DNA from: DASYTH01 sp045806965
GTDB lineage: Bacteria; Actinomycetota; Actinomycetes; Mycobacteriales; Pseudonocardiaceae
Direction of reading: 5' to 3'
NCBI GenBank assembly: GCA_045806965.1
Contig: JBJMIG010000080.1
Span: 22,377 to 86,376, forward strand
DNA length: 64,000 nt
Shown here piece by piece: positions 32,733 to 40,691 of the stretch; position 1 is the stretch's first letter, and each line of letters begins with the position of its first letter. Made by a program: the position numbers and the translations under genes. The notes under the pieces were generated by a model. That model did no database searches. It saw only the letters and a program-made list of their open reading frames with translations, and was not told the origin of the DNA.

Positions 32733-34059
32733 CCTGCTGATCCGGGCCCAGCGGATGATCATCGGAGCGAGTGAGGAACCCGGCTGCGTCGGCGTGCGCG
32801 ACGGCCGGATCGTCAGCGTGTCGGCACTCGATGCCGCGCTCGAAGCCGCCAGCGTGGTCGTGGTCGGTGCGGACGCCGTGCTGCTACCCGGGCTGGTCGA
32901 CTCGCATGTGCACGTCAACGACCCGGGCCGCAGCGAGTGGGAGGGCTTCGAGACCGCTACCCGGGCCGCCGCCGCCGGCGGCATCACGTCCATCGTGGAC
33001 ATGCCGCTGAACAGCCTGCCGCCGACCATCGACGTGGCCGCGCTCGAGGTCAAACGCAAGACCGCGCAGGGAAAGGCGCACGTCGACGTCGGCTTCTGGG
33101 CCGGCGCGGTCCCTGGCAACCTGGCCGAGTTGGCGGCGCTGCACGAGGCGGGCGTGTTCGGCTTCAAGTGCTTCCTGCTGCCCTCCGGCGTCGACGAGTT
33201 CCCGCCGCTCGAGCAGGATGAGCTGGTCGCGGCGGCCCGGCTGCTGCGGGACCTTGGCGCGCTGCTCATCGTGCACGCCGAGGATGCCGGCGCGATCGAG
33301 GCCGCCGCCGGTTCGCCCGGCACCCGCTACGCCGGCTTCCTCGCCTCCCGCCCGCGCGGTGCGGAGAACCTGGCCGTCGCCAGGGTGATCGAGGTTGCCC
33401 GGCGGACCGGTGTCCGGGCGCACATCCTGCATCTGTCCTCTTCGGACGCGTTGCCGATGATCGCCTCGGCCCGCCGGGACGGTGTCGCGATCACCGCGGA
33501 GACCTGTCCGCACTATCTCACCCTTGCCGCGGAGGAGGTTCCGGACGGCGCCACGCAGTTCAAGTGCTGCCCGCCGGTCCGCGAGGCGGCCAACCGGGAG
33601 CTGCTCTGGCGAGGCCTGCGGGACGGCGTGATCGACTGCGTGGTGAGTGACCACTCACCCTGCACCGCGGACCTGAAACGGTTCGACACCGGTGACTTCG
33701 GTGCGGCCTGGGGCGGCATCGCGGGCCTCCAGGTCGGTCTGCCCGCGGTGTGGACCGCCGCGCGCGAGCGCGGGTTCGCCGTCGCCGACGTGGTGCGCTG
33801 GATGTCCACCCGCCCGGCCGAGCTGGTCGGGTTGGCGCGCAAGGGAAGAATCGCGCCCGGTTACGACGCCGACCTGTGTGTGCTCGCCCCGGACGAGACG
33901 TTTTTGGTGGACGCCGCAAGATTGCACCATCGCAACCGGATCAGCGCATACCACGGCCGTTCGATGACCGGCGTGGTGCGCGGAACATGGCTGCGTGGAC
34001 GTGAGGTGACCGGTGCGGTGCCGCACGGGTGCCTGCTGAGCAACAGGAGTGAGCCATGA
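32725..34059 (+). CDS. allB: Allantoinase
   Basis: A 444-residue cyclic amidohydrolase that opens allantoin to allantoate. Metal ligands are visible: DSHVHVN, the carboxylated lysine in GFKCFL, the histidines of IVHAED and HILHLSS, and the aspartate of VVSDHSPC. The C-terminal beta domain reads GRIAPGYDADLCVLAP. ATG 32725 lies within the end of the preceding gene and the stop overlaps alc by four bases. Confidence 0.95.
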   Translation: MLDLLIRAQRMIIGASEEPGCVGVRDGRIVSVSALDAALEAASVVVVGADAVLLPGLVDSHVHVNDPGRSEWEGFETATRAAAAGGITSIVDMPLNSLPPTIDVAALEVKRKTAQGKAHVDVGFWAGAVPGNLAELAALHEAGVFGFKCFLLPSGVDEFPPLEQDELVAAARLLRDLGALLIVHAEDAGAIEAAAGSPGTRYAGFLASRPRGAENLAVARVIEVARRTGVRAHILHLSSSDALPMIASARRDGVAITAETCPHYLTLAAEEVPDGATQFKCCPPVREAANRELLWRGLRDGVIDCVVSDHSPCTADLKRFDTGDFGAAWGGIAGLQVGLPAVWTAARERGFAVADVVRWMSTRPAELVGLARKGRIAPGYDADLCVLAPDETFLVDAARLHHRNRISAYHGRSMTGVVRGTWLRGREVTGAVPHGCLLSNRSEP

Positions 34060-35096
34060 CCGCGCCCGCGCCCCGCGAAGACGGAAGCAGTGCCGATTGG
34101 GAGCGGCTGCCGGACCTGGCCTCGCGGCGGGTCGGCGGCAGTGTGCCGTGGGCCAACGACGAGGCGTTCGCCGAGCGGGAGAACCTGATCAGGCCGACGG
34201 AACCGGTGTTCCAGCCGCACACGTTCGGCCACCGGGGGCAGATCTACGACGGCTGGGAGACGCGCAGGCGGCGGGAACCCGGCGAGGACCAGGTGATCAT
34301 CCGGCTCGGCCTGCCCGGCCTGATCCGCGGCGTCGTGGTGGACACGTCGTTCTTCACCGGCAACTACCCGCCGTTCGCCTCGGTCGAGGCGTGCGCGGTC
34401 GACGACTACCCCAGTCCCGAGGAGCTTTCCGGCTGGGAGACCTTGATACCGAGATCGACACTGCTCGGCGACCGCAGAAACTGCTTCGAGGTGTCGCAAC
34501 AGCGCCGCTACACCCATGTCCGGCTGACCATCCATCCGGACGGTGGCGTCGCGCGCCTGCGCGTGCACGGCCACCCGCTGCCCGATCCGACCCTCCTCGA
34601 CCTGGACTCCATGGACCTCGCCGCACTGGAGAACGGGGCCCGGATCTTCGGCTGTAGCAACATGTTCTACTCCGCACCGGCCAACCTGATCTCGCCAGGG
34701 CTGGCGGCGACCATGGGCGACGGCTGGGAGACCGCGCGCCGCCGCGACGACGGCAACGACTGGGTCATCGTGCAGCTCGCCGGCCGGGGCACGATCCGGC
34801 TGGCCGAGCTGGACACCAGTCACTTCAAGGGAAACGCGCCCGGCTGGGCCGCACTGTCCGCATCCGACACCCGGGTCGCCGAACCGGACGAGGAGGGAGC
34901 CTGGTTCGAGTTGCTGCCCAGGGTCCGCCTACAGCCCGACACCAGGCACCGGTTCCCACTGCCGGACGCCAACCCGGCCACCCACATTCGGCTGGACATC
35001 TTCCCGGACGGCGGTATGGCCCGGCTCAGACTCCACGGCGCTCTCACCGACGACGGCCGCGAGTCCCTGATCCGCCGCTGGCTCGACCTGCGCTAA
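34056..35096 (+). CDS. alc: Allantoicase
   Basis: A 346-residue enzyme that splits allantoate to ureidoglycolate and urea. It consists of two homologous jelly-roll repeats, each with an IYDGWETRRRR / GDGWETARRRDD block and a DTSFFTGNYPPFASVEA / DTSHFKGNAPGWAALSA block, ending RLDIFPDGGMARLRLHG. Full length. Last gene of the aceB operon. No ureidoglycolate lyase is visible here and must be elsewhere. Confidence 0.95.
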   Translation: MTAPAPREDGSSADWERLPDLASRRVGGSVPWANDEAFAERENLIRPTEPVFQPHTFGHRGQIYDGWETRRRREPGEDQVIIRLGLPGLIRGVVVDTSFFTGNYPPFASVEACAVDDYPSPEELSGWETLIPRSTLLGDRRNCFEVSQQRRYTHVRLTIHPDGGVARLRVHGHPLPDPTLLDLDSMDLAALENGARIFGCSNMFYSAPANLISPGLAATMGDGWETARRRDDGNDWVIVQLAGRGTIRLAELDTSHFKGNAPGWAALSASDTRVAEPDEEGAWFELLPRVRLQPDTRHRFPLPDANPATHIRLDIFPDGGMARLRLHGALTDDGRESLIRRWLDLR

Positions 35097-35162
35097 GGGA
35101 TCTCGGTCGGGCCGCCCTCGCGGGCACGCAGGTTGTGCGGATGTCTGTGGTTGGCTGGGATC

Positions 35163-35942
35163 ATGGCTGATTCCTATGGGGTTCAGGGTCCGGACAAGCT
35201 GACCTATTACGCCCAGGTGGCGGCGTCAAGCGCGGGCCGGGACTACAAGCAGCAGGTATTGGCGGCGCTGGATCTGCGCCCGGGCCAGACGGTGCTGGAT
35301 GTGGGTTGCGGTCCGGGGACAGACCTGATCGACATGGCGGACGCGGTGACCGGTTCGGGTGCGGTGGTCGGGGTGGATATCGAGCCGTCGATGGTGGCGG
35401 AGGCCCGCCGGCGGCTGGCGCACCGGCCGTGGGTCGAGGTGCGGGTCGGTGACGCCCACGCGCTGCCGATCGCCGACCAGAGTGTTGACCGGGCTCGCGC
35501 TGATCGAATGATCCAGCACGTCGCTGATCCGGCCGGGGTGTTCGCCGAACTCCGCCGCGTGCTGCGGCCCAGCGGTATGGCCTGCGTGGCGGAGCCGGAC
35601 TGGGACAGCCTGGTGATCGATCCGGGTGACGTGGAGACGAACCGGGCGTTCAACCGTTTCGTGTGCTCAACGATGGTGCGCAACGCCACCGTGGGCCGGC
35701 AGTTGGCGCGGCTGGCGGATCACGCCGGTCTGGACGTGTGCGACGTACGCACGGCCGCCCCCGTCTTCCGCGACTTCGACCTCGCCGACAAGATCCTTGG
35801 TCTGAGCCGCAACACCGAGCGGGCCATCCGCGCGGGCCAGCTGGATCGTGCGGAGGGCGAGCGCTGGTTGGCCCAGCTGTCCGCCGGTCCGTTCCTCGCC
35901 ACCAGTGTGCTGTTCTTGGCGGTGCTGCGCCGTCCCGCTTAG
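35163..35942 (+). CDS. Class I SAM-dependent methyltransferase
   Basis: A 259-residue UbiE-like methyltransferase. The SAM-binding motif is VLDVGCGPGTDLIDMA, followed by GVDIEPSMVAEARRR and GDAHALPIADQSVDRARADR; the C-terminal 100 residues are helical. Small-molecule substrate unknown. ATG 35163 is chosen because upstream residues (MCGCLWLAGI) look untranslated. Convergent with the HNH endonuclease, 14 bases apart. Confidence 0.85.
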   Translation: MADSYGVQGPDKLTYYAQVAASSAGRDYKQQVLAALDLRPGQTVLDVGCGPGTDLIDMADAVTGSGAVVGVDIEPSMVAEARRRLAHRPWVEVRVGDAHALPIADQSVDRARADRMIQHVADPAGVFAELRRVLRPSGMACVAEPDWDSLVIDPGDVETNRAFNRFVCSTMVRNATVGRQLARLADHAGLDVCDVRTAAPVFRDFDLADKILGLSRNTERAIRAGQLDRAEGERWLAQLSAGPFLATSVLFLAVLRRPA

Positions 35943-35956
35943 CCGGCGAGAAATCG

Positions 35957-37156
35957 CTACTGGCGCAGGGTGTTGCGGAGTGGGGTGCGGGTGTGGTCGA
36001 GCCAGGTGGGTGGGAGGAATTCGGGGTGTCCGTTGGTGATGCGGACCGCCCATTCGGAGTGGTGAACCAACCGGTGGTGTCTTCGGCACAACATGACGAG
36101 GTTGTTCAGATTCGTCGAACCGCCGTGGGCCCAGTGGGTGATGTGGTGCCCGTCGCACCAGCGGGGTGCCCGGTCGCAGTGCGGGAAGGCGCAGCCCTTG
36201 TCGCGGGCGATCAACGCAACGCGTTGGTCGTGGGTGATGCACCGCTTCTCCCGACCCACATCGAGCGGCCCGGAGGTGCCGTTGAGGACGACGGGGATGA
36301 TCCCGGCGTCGCAGGCGATGCGGCGGGCGGCGGAGGGGTGCAGGGTGGCGCCGCCTTCCAGAGTGGCGACCCCGGCGTCCTCGCACAGCGTCCCGTGGTC
36401 TAGATAGACCGTGACCTGCGGCAACCGCCCACCCCGCTGCGGCACATCGGTGGCTTTGCCGGCCAGGTGAAAGATCTCGGCGGTGGCGTCGCCGTAGCGT
36501 TCGGCTTGTGAGCGTGGATCCTGGGGTTGGGGTGTGCCGATGGCGTGGAGGAGGGCTTCGAATACTTCCCCGGTTTCGGGGTCGACGGTTCCGGTGAAGG
36601 TCATGGAGCCGTCGCGGTTGCGGCGGTAGCGGAGCAGGTTGTGGGGTTCGGCGAGGTCGGGGTCGGTGGGTTGGCGCCCGTCTCGGTCGAGTCGGGTGAG
36701 TAGTTCGTTGCCGAGTCGTCGCACCGCGTGCGGATGGGTTTCCCGCGCCAGAGCGGCCAGCAGGGACTCCACGGTCTCGCGGTCCTGCGCCGACGCGGTG
36801 TCCGGTAGCTCGGCCAGGACGGCGGCGACCACGTCGAGGTGCTCGACGTCGACTGCCCCGTCGTGCAGCGCGGCCCGCAGGGTGGGCAGCGGCGCCGGGG
36901 TGAGGTGCCCGGTCGGGGTGAGTACGTCGCCGACCTGCTGGGCGCGGGCCACCAGCCGGGTGGCGGTGCCCCGGGACACCCGCAGCGTGTCCATCAACAA
37001 GGCAGGCAGGTTCGGATACCCGGCGGCGTGCGCGACCCCCAGCCGGTCCATCTCGCCGATCAGATCAAGTCGTTGCGCGTCGATTCGCCGCTGCTGAATG
37101 GTCAGTTCGGTGAGCGCGGCAAGGAGTTCCGGACCGGGAGTATCCGCGAACCTCAT
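35957..37156 (-). CDS. DUF222 / HNH endonuclease family protein
   Basis: A 399-residue protein with an N-terminal DUF222 domain (residues about 5-290) and a C-terminal HNH nuclease motif, CAFPHCDRAPRWCDGHH then HWAHGGSTNLNNLVMLC and HHRLVHH. The family includes the 13E12 repeat proteins of M. tuberculosis, is often multicopy and behaves like a mobile nuclease. All HNH residues look intact. The upstream region carries an AT-rich iterated repeat unlike the surrounding DNA. Biological role unproven. Confidence 0.9.
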   Translation of the reverse strand: MRFADTPGPELLAALTELTIQQRRIDAQRLDLIGEMDRLGVAHAAGYPNLPALLMDTLRVSRGTATRLVARAQQVGDVLTPTGHLTPAPLPTLRAALHDGAVDVEHLDVVAAVLAELPDTASAQDRETVESLLAALARETHPHAVRRLGNELLTRLDRDGRQPTDPDLAEPHNLLRYRRNRDGSMTFTGTVDPETGEVFEALLHAIGTPQPQDPRSQAERYGDATAEIFHLAGKATDVPQRGGRLPQVTVYLDHGTLCEDAGVATLEGGATLHPSAARRIACDAGIIPVVLNGTSGPLDVGREKRCITHDQRVALIARDKGCAFPHCDRAPRWCDGHHITHWAHGGSTNLNNLVMLCRRHHRLVHHSEWAVRITNGHPEFLPPTWLDHTRTPLRNTLRQ

Positions 37157-37210
37157 GCCTCTATTCTACGGGCGCCACCGACATGAAAATGGTGATTGCG
37201 GGTGGGGTCA

Positions 37211-37289
37211 CCGAATAGTGTGAACAGTACAATACTACTGAATAGTAGGACTGCTGAATAGAAGACTGTTGAATAGTAGGACTGCTGAA
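37211..37289. repeat. AT-rich iterated GAATAGTAGGACTG repeats
   Basis: A perfect 20-base direct repeat starts at 37239 and 37270 (31-base period, core TGAATAGTAGGACTGCTGAA). Between them lies a diverged unit GAATAGAAGACTGT, and CGAATAGTGTGAACAGT lies upstream. In effect 15-16 base units repeat three to four times just upstream of the nuclease gene. They could be operators or a scar of a mobile element. Confidence 0.75.
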
Positions 37290-37611
37290 CAAATGCGGGT
37301 TCGGGGGTGGCGCGGGCAGGCCGGGCGGCACGCCCCGCCTGCCCGCAAGTTCTGCCGCCAGGTGCCGAGAGAGGCTCGTTGTCCAGGGTCGCGGCCCCAG
37401 CACCCACCACATCACCCCGGCCGCGATCGCGAAGCGACGCGACGAAGGAGCGCCCTTGACAACGAGAATCGGCGCCGCAAAATCGCGCCACCCCCCCCGA
37501 ACCCACCCCGCCGAGTGCACGGACGAGGTTGCCAGAAATGCGCCAAGGGCAAGATCTTCACGTGCGGGTGTATTCCCCGTGCCGCTGCCTCCCTCTGTCA
37601 GCGCGCCGCCT

Positions 37612-37617
37612 TAGCTT
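37612..37617 (+). promoter_or_regulatory. -10 box of a leaderless scr1 transcript
   Basis: TAGCTT ends seven bases before ATG 37625 and there is no Shine-Dalgarno, so transcription probably starts at or next to the start codon. Confidence 0.45.
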
Positions 37618-37624
37618 AGGCCCC

Positions 37625-38524
37625 ATGACATCATTGCGGGAGTCCACAGCGCGAACCCGAGAGCTCGGCGCTGAACTGCGCAGAGTGCGCGAAGCCGCGC
37701 GGTACACCGGTAAGGAGTTGGCCTGGAAGCTGGGCTGGTCGCCGAGCAAGGTGTCTCGCATGGAGACCGGTGACCGGGGCACCTCTGAAATGGACGCCGC
37801 CGTTTACGCCGCCTTCTGTGGCGCTATCGGCGACGACCTGCACCGGCTGCTCGGCCTGGCGCAGGTGGTCGACGACAACCACTGGCTGCAGGTTCGCGGT
37901 GAGCGGCTACCCGACGAGCTCCGTTCATTGATCGCTTTGGAGACCACCGCCGAGATCATCACTTACTACGAACCGTTGGTCATTCCCGGCCTGCTCCAGA
38001 TCGAGGACTACGCCCGAGCTGTGTTCCGCGAAACGGGCGTCCTGCCTGCGGAGTCCGTCGAGTCCCGGGTGCGAATCCGGATGGATCGGCAACGACTCCT
38101 CAACCGGCGGAATCCGCCGGAGGTCACCTTCTTCGTTCACGAGAACGCGCTGCGCACGCCCGTAGGCAACATCGAGATCATGCACGAGCAGATCCTGCAC
38201 CTGCTATTGGCCGGTGCGGCCCCGCCGTGCCAGTTGCGGGTGGTTCCCGCGTCCAGCGGCGCACGCACCGGGCTGACCGGAGCGTTCATCTGGATGGCCC
38301 ATCGGGCGCACAATCCGGTCATCTATGTGGAGCACCTGACCACCAGCTTGTTCCTGGAGGGTCGGGACGAGGTGCTCGCCTACCGTCGGCGACTCGAACA
38401 GCTCCAGGTGGTGGCACTGGATGTGGGACAATCGAGAGCGTATCTTGCCGCTCTGGCAAGCGAGTACGACCGAGAGGAAGGCGAACATGTCCCTTCCCAC
38501 CAATCCGACCACGACGTGGCGTAA
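37625..38524 (+). CDS. Scr1-family XRE regulator (HTH + DUF5753)
   Basis: A 299-residue regulator with an N-terminal Xre helix-turn-helix (residues about 12-70, GKELAWKLGWSPSKVSRMETGDR) and a DUF5753 domain (ITYYEPLVIPGLLQIEDYARA ... NPVIYVEHLTTSLFLE). Related WhiJ/Scr1 proteins pair with DUF397 proteins. In Streptomyces coelicolor the Scr1/Scr2 pair has been described as a toxin-antitoxin-like system affecting development and antibiotics. Here the DUF397 gene starts inside this gene. Confidence 0.9.
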   Translation: MTSLRESTARTRELGAELRRVREAARYTGKELAWKLGWSPSKVSRMETGDRGTSEMDAAVYAAFCGAIGDDLHRLLGLAQVVDDNHWLQVRGERLPDELRSLIALETTAEIITYYEPLVIPGLLQIEDYARAVFRETGVLPAESVESRVRIRMDRQRLLNRRNPPEVTFFVHENALRTPVGNIEIMHEQILHLLLAGAAPPCQLRVVPASSGARTGLTGAFIWMAHRAHNPVIYVEHLTTSLFLEGRDEVLAYRRRLEQLQVVALDVGQSRAYLAALASEYDREEGEHVPSHQSDHDVA

Positions 38525-38672
38525 GAGTAGTTTCAGCGGTGGCGGCAACGGCGCTTGCGTCGAGGTCTCCTGGCCACGGTCCGAGGTCGCCGTCCGCGAC
38601 TCAAAAAATCCGTCCGGCTCGGTCCTGACGTTTCCACGATCGCTGTGGCGCCGGTTCCTCGCCGGAGCATGA
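38487..38672 (+). CDS. DUF397 protein, Scr1 partner
   Basis: A 61-residue DUF397 protein with the hallmark TWRKSSFSGGGNGACVEV and VAVRDSKNPSG. ATG 38487 follows GAGAGGAAGG and lies 38 bases inside the scr1 gene in another frame, so the two are translationally coupled. Its C-terminus (LTFPRSLWRRFLAGA) departs slightly from the usual LTFTPAEWxAFL ending. In characterised pairs the small protein is the toxin-like or effector half. Confidence 0.9.
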   Translation: MSLPTNPTTTWRKSSFSGGGNGACVEVSWPRSEVAVRDSKNPSGSVLTFPRSLWRRFLAGA

Positions 38673-38710
38673 GCGACCCGGCCGACTGACGCGGCGCACC
38701 TGTCCGCGGA

Positions 38711-39931
38711 TCAGAACGGGACGTTGTAGCCGTACTTCTTGCCGAGCGCTCGGGCGAACGCAACGGCGTCGCTACGGGTGGCGTTGGGGTTGTTCTGGAA
38801 GAAGGACGACCAGTCCTGCTCGAGTTGCCGGCTGAAGCCCTGGTGGTCGGTTTCACGCACCCAGCTGCCCCAGGCGGGATCGTTGGTGTTGATGCCGAGC
38901 TCCTCGAACCTGCGGCCGAACTTCACCACGTAGTTGTGGTGGCCGACATAGGTGTGCCCGTCCTTGGGCGGCGCGCCGTAGATCTCTTCCATGCCCTTGG
39001 TGTAGTCGTTGCCGCGGTAGTGCTCGCGCTCGTACCGTTGCCAGTCCGCGTTCTGCTGCCGCTGGCGTTCCCGCTCGCGCTGGTCGTAGGCGCGGTCCTC
39101 CTCGCGCTTACGCTGCGCGCTGCCACGCTTGCCGAAGATGGACTTGATTCCCCCCCATGCGCGGGCCATGCCGCTGATCTTGCCCGACGGGCCCGCCGCG
39201 CCGACGAAGGTGCCGACCCCGTCCGCGATCTTCTGGCCGGTAGTGTACGGCGGCGCGGATGGGATCGTCGGCGGCTGGATCGAGCTCATGGTCTGTTCCA
39301 ACCGTTGCTCGATCGCCGAGATCGGCCCCTGGTAAGTGTCGATCATGCTGGTGCACTGGGCGACCACGTTCGGGGTGACTCCGCCCTCGATCGCGATCGC
39401 CTGGTGCGCATAGGAGATCAGCCGCCGGACCAGGTCGGTGAGCAGCCGGTTCGTCTCGAGCCGGGCGGCCGCGATCACCTCACCCTGTTGCTTGGTGAAG
39501 ATGCCGGTCCCCCACGCCACGTTCGCGGCGACCTCCAGTGCGGAGGTGAGCTCGCGCGCCCGCCCGCGGTAGCCGTCACCGGCGAGGCCATGCCAGTCGG
39601 ACGTCTCCGCCTCGGCGCGCCGGCGCAGCTGCTCGCGGATCTCCGCGATCTTGTTCGCGGCGCGCTCCCAGGCGTCGGCGTAGGACTGGATCACCGCGGC
39701 CTGGCCGGCCATCCGGTCCAGCACGCTCTGCAACGGTTGCACGTGGGTGGTCAGCCAGCCGAGGTTGGCCGACGCCAACTCGTCGATCGGCCGCATGGTG
39801 GCGTCCAGCGCGGCCAGCCCGCCGCCGGTGCGCTGGCCTTCCACCCAACTGCCGTCCCTGATCGAGTTGAGCAGCTCAATGGACTCCGCCGCGAGCCGGC
39901 CGGCCTCCGTGTCGGTTCCGGTGTCGGTCAC
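38711..39931 (-). CDS. Putative type VII secretion substrate with C-terminal nuclease-like toxin domain
   Basis: A 406-residue protein. Residues about 10-215 are helical and WXG100/LXG-like, with SDWHGLAGDGYRGRARE corresponding to the WxG turn. Residues about 216-300 are a flexible Pro then Arg/Gln-rich linker. The last 100 residues (VGHHNYVVKFGRRFEELGIN, WGSWVRETDHQGFS, RSDAVAFARALGKKYG) have the His-His and Gly-Ile-Asn spacing of GHH/SHH-type HNH-like polymorphic toxins. GTG 39931 overlaps the preceding stop. No immunity gene follows: the DUF397 gene on the other strand ends 38 bases away. Confidence 0.65.
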   Translation of the reverse strand: MTDTGTDTEAGRLAAESIELLNSIRDGSWVEGQRTGGGLAALDATMRPIDELASANLGWLTTHVQPLQSVLDRMAGQAAVIQSYADAWERAANKIAEIREQLRRRAEAETSDWHGLAGDGYRGRARELTSALEVAANVAWGTGIFTKQQGEVIAAARLETNRLLTDLVRRLISYAHQAIAIEGGVTPNVVAQCTSMIDTYQGPISAIEQRLEQTMSSIQPPTIPSAPPYTTGQKIADGVGTFVGAAGPSGKISGMARAWGGIKSIFGKRGSAQRKREEDRAYDQRERERQRQQNADWQRYEREHYRGNDYTKGMEEIYGAPPKDGHTYVGHHNYVVKFGRRFEELGINTNDPAWGSWVRETDHQGFSRQLEQDWSSFFQNNPNATRSDAVAFARALGKKYGYNVPF

Positions 39932-40245
39932 GACAGCGCGTCCTCCGTCCCGAAGAACTGTTCGGCCCCGGCCAGGTCTCCGCGCTCGTAGGCCGCCGCC
40001 GTGTCGCGCATGGTGCCGGCGGCCGACTCCAGCGCCTCGACCCCGGCGGTCAGCGAGTCCTGCCCGATCCGGCCGAGGGCGTTGACCGCGGCCGCGGCTG
40101 GCGCACCGATCTGGCCATAGGCGTTGTCGGTCAACGAAATCCCGCCAACCGCCTCGAGCGCCGCGCGCAGCTCGCCGGCCAGCTCGCCCAGCGTGCCCGC
40201 GTGGCTTCGCAGCGCTCCGGTCACCACGTCATAAGAACCGGTCAT
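39928..40245 (-). CDS. EspC-like type VII secretion target
   Basis: A 105-residue helical protein of the ESX-1-associated EspC/DUF2580 type (LRSHAGTLGELAGELRAALE ... MRDTAAAYERGDLAGAEQF; the late YxxxD fits the general T7SS export motif). It starts at ATG 40245 overlapping the YbaB-like stop (TGATG) and ends overlapping the toxin start (GTGA). It likely forms the co-secreted partner or chaperone of the downstream protein. Confidence 0.75.
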   Translation of the reverse strand: MTGSYDVVTGALRSHAGTLGELAGELRAALEAVGGISLTDNAYGQIGAPAAAAVNALGRIGQDSLTAGVEALESAAGTMRDTAAAYERGDLAGAEQFFGTEDALS

Positions 40246-40691
40246 CACACGTCTTCCAGCACTTCTCGTTCGGCCCAGTCGTCCCCGCCGTCGTGTCTCG
40301 GGGCCCGGGACTGGCGTGGCTCCTTCGGTTCCTGCTCGGGAAAGCGCCTGCGCGCGTCGTCGAGCAGCAGGTGGGTATTCGGATCCTGGTCGCCGACCGT
40401 GTCGAACATGGCCTGCCGCAACAACTCCGGGATGCGCGCCTGGGCCCGGCGAACGCAGGCCATGACCTCGTCGGCGATCGCGTCGAGTGGCTCCGGGCGC
40501 CAGCGCTCGCGCAGTACCAGGCCGGTGAGCTGGCCGCCGGCCGACACGGTGACCTTGACCGCGCCGTCGCCGGACGACTCGGTGATCGACAGCTGCGCCA
40601 GCCGTTCCTGGAGGAGCCGATAGCGTTGCGCGGTCTCGGCGACCCGCCGCTCCCAGCCCGCACCATCCGGCATACCTCGAGATTGGCGCAT
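40245..40691 (-). CDS. YbaB/EbfC-family nucleoid-associated-like protein
   Basis: A 148-residue protein with a YbaB/EbfC core (RLLQERLAQLSITESSGDGAV, VKVTVSAGGQLTGLVLRER, AIADEVMACVRRAQARIPELL) and a charged C-terminal tail rich in Arg, Glu and Asp. YbaB-like genes often precede type VII substrate pairs in Pseudonocardiaceae. ATG 40691 overlaps the FhuF-like stop (TGATG) with GAGGG upstream. An internal ATG at 40673 is a less likely start. Confidence 0.75.
   Translation of the reverse strand: MRQSRGMPDGAGWERRVAETAQRYRLLQERLAQLSITESSGDGAVKVTVSAGGQLTGLVLRERWRPEPLDAIADEVMACVRRAQARIPELLRQAMFDTVGDQDPNTHLLLDDARRRFPEQEPKEPRQSRAPRHDGGDDWAEREVLEDV

Larger units (their letters stand above)
37157..37624. 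other. 468-bp gap between divergent DUF222-HNH and Scr1 genes
   Basis: It contains an AT-rich iterated repeat (37211-37289), a run of eight C residues near 37490 and a probable -10 for scr1 at 37612-37617. No convincing gene on either strand; short frames through it are arginine-rich shadows. The sharp composition change next to the nuclease gene hints at acquired DNA. Confidence 0.6.
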
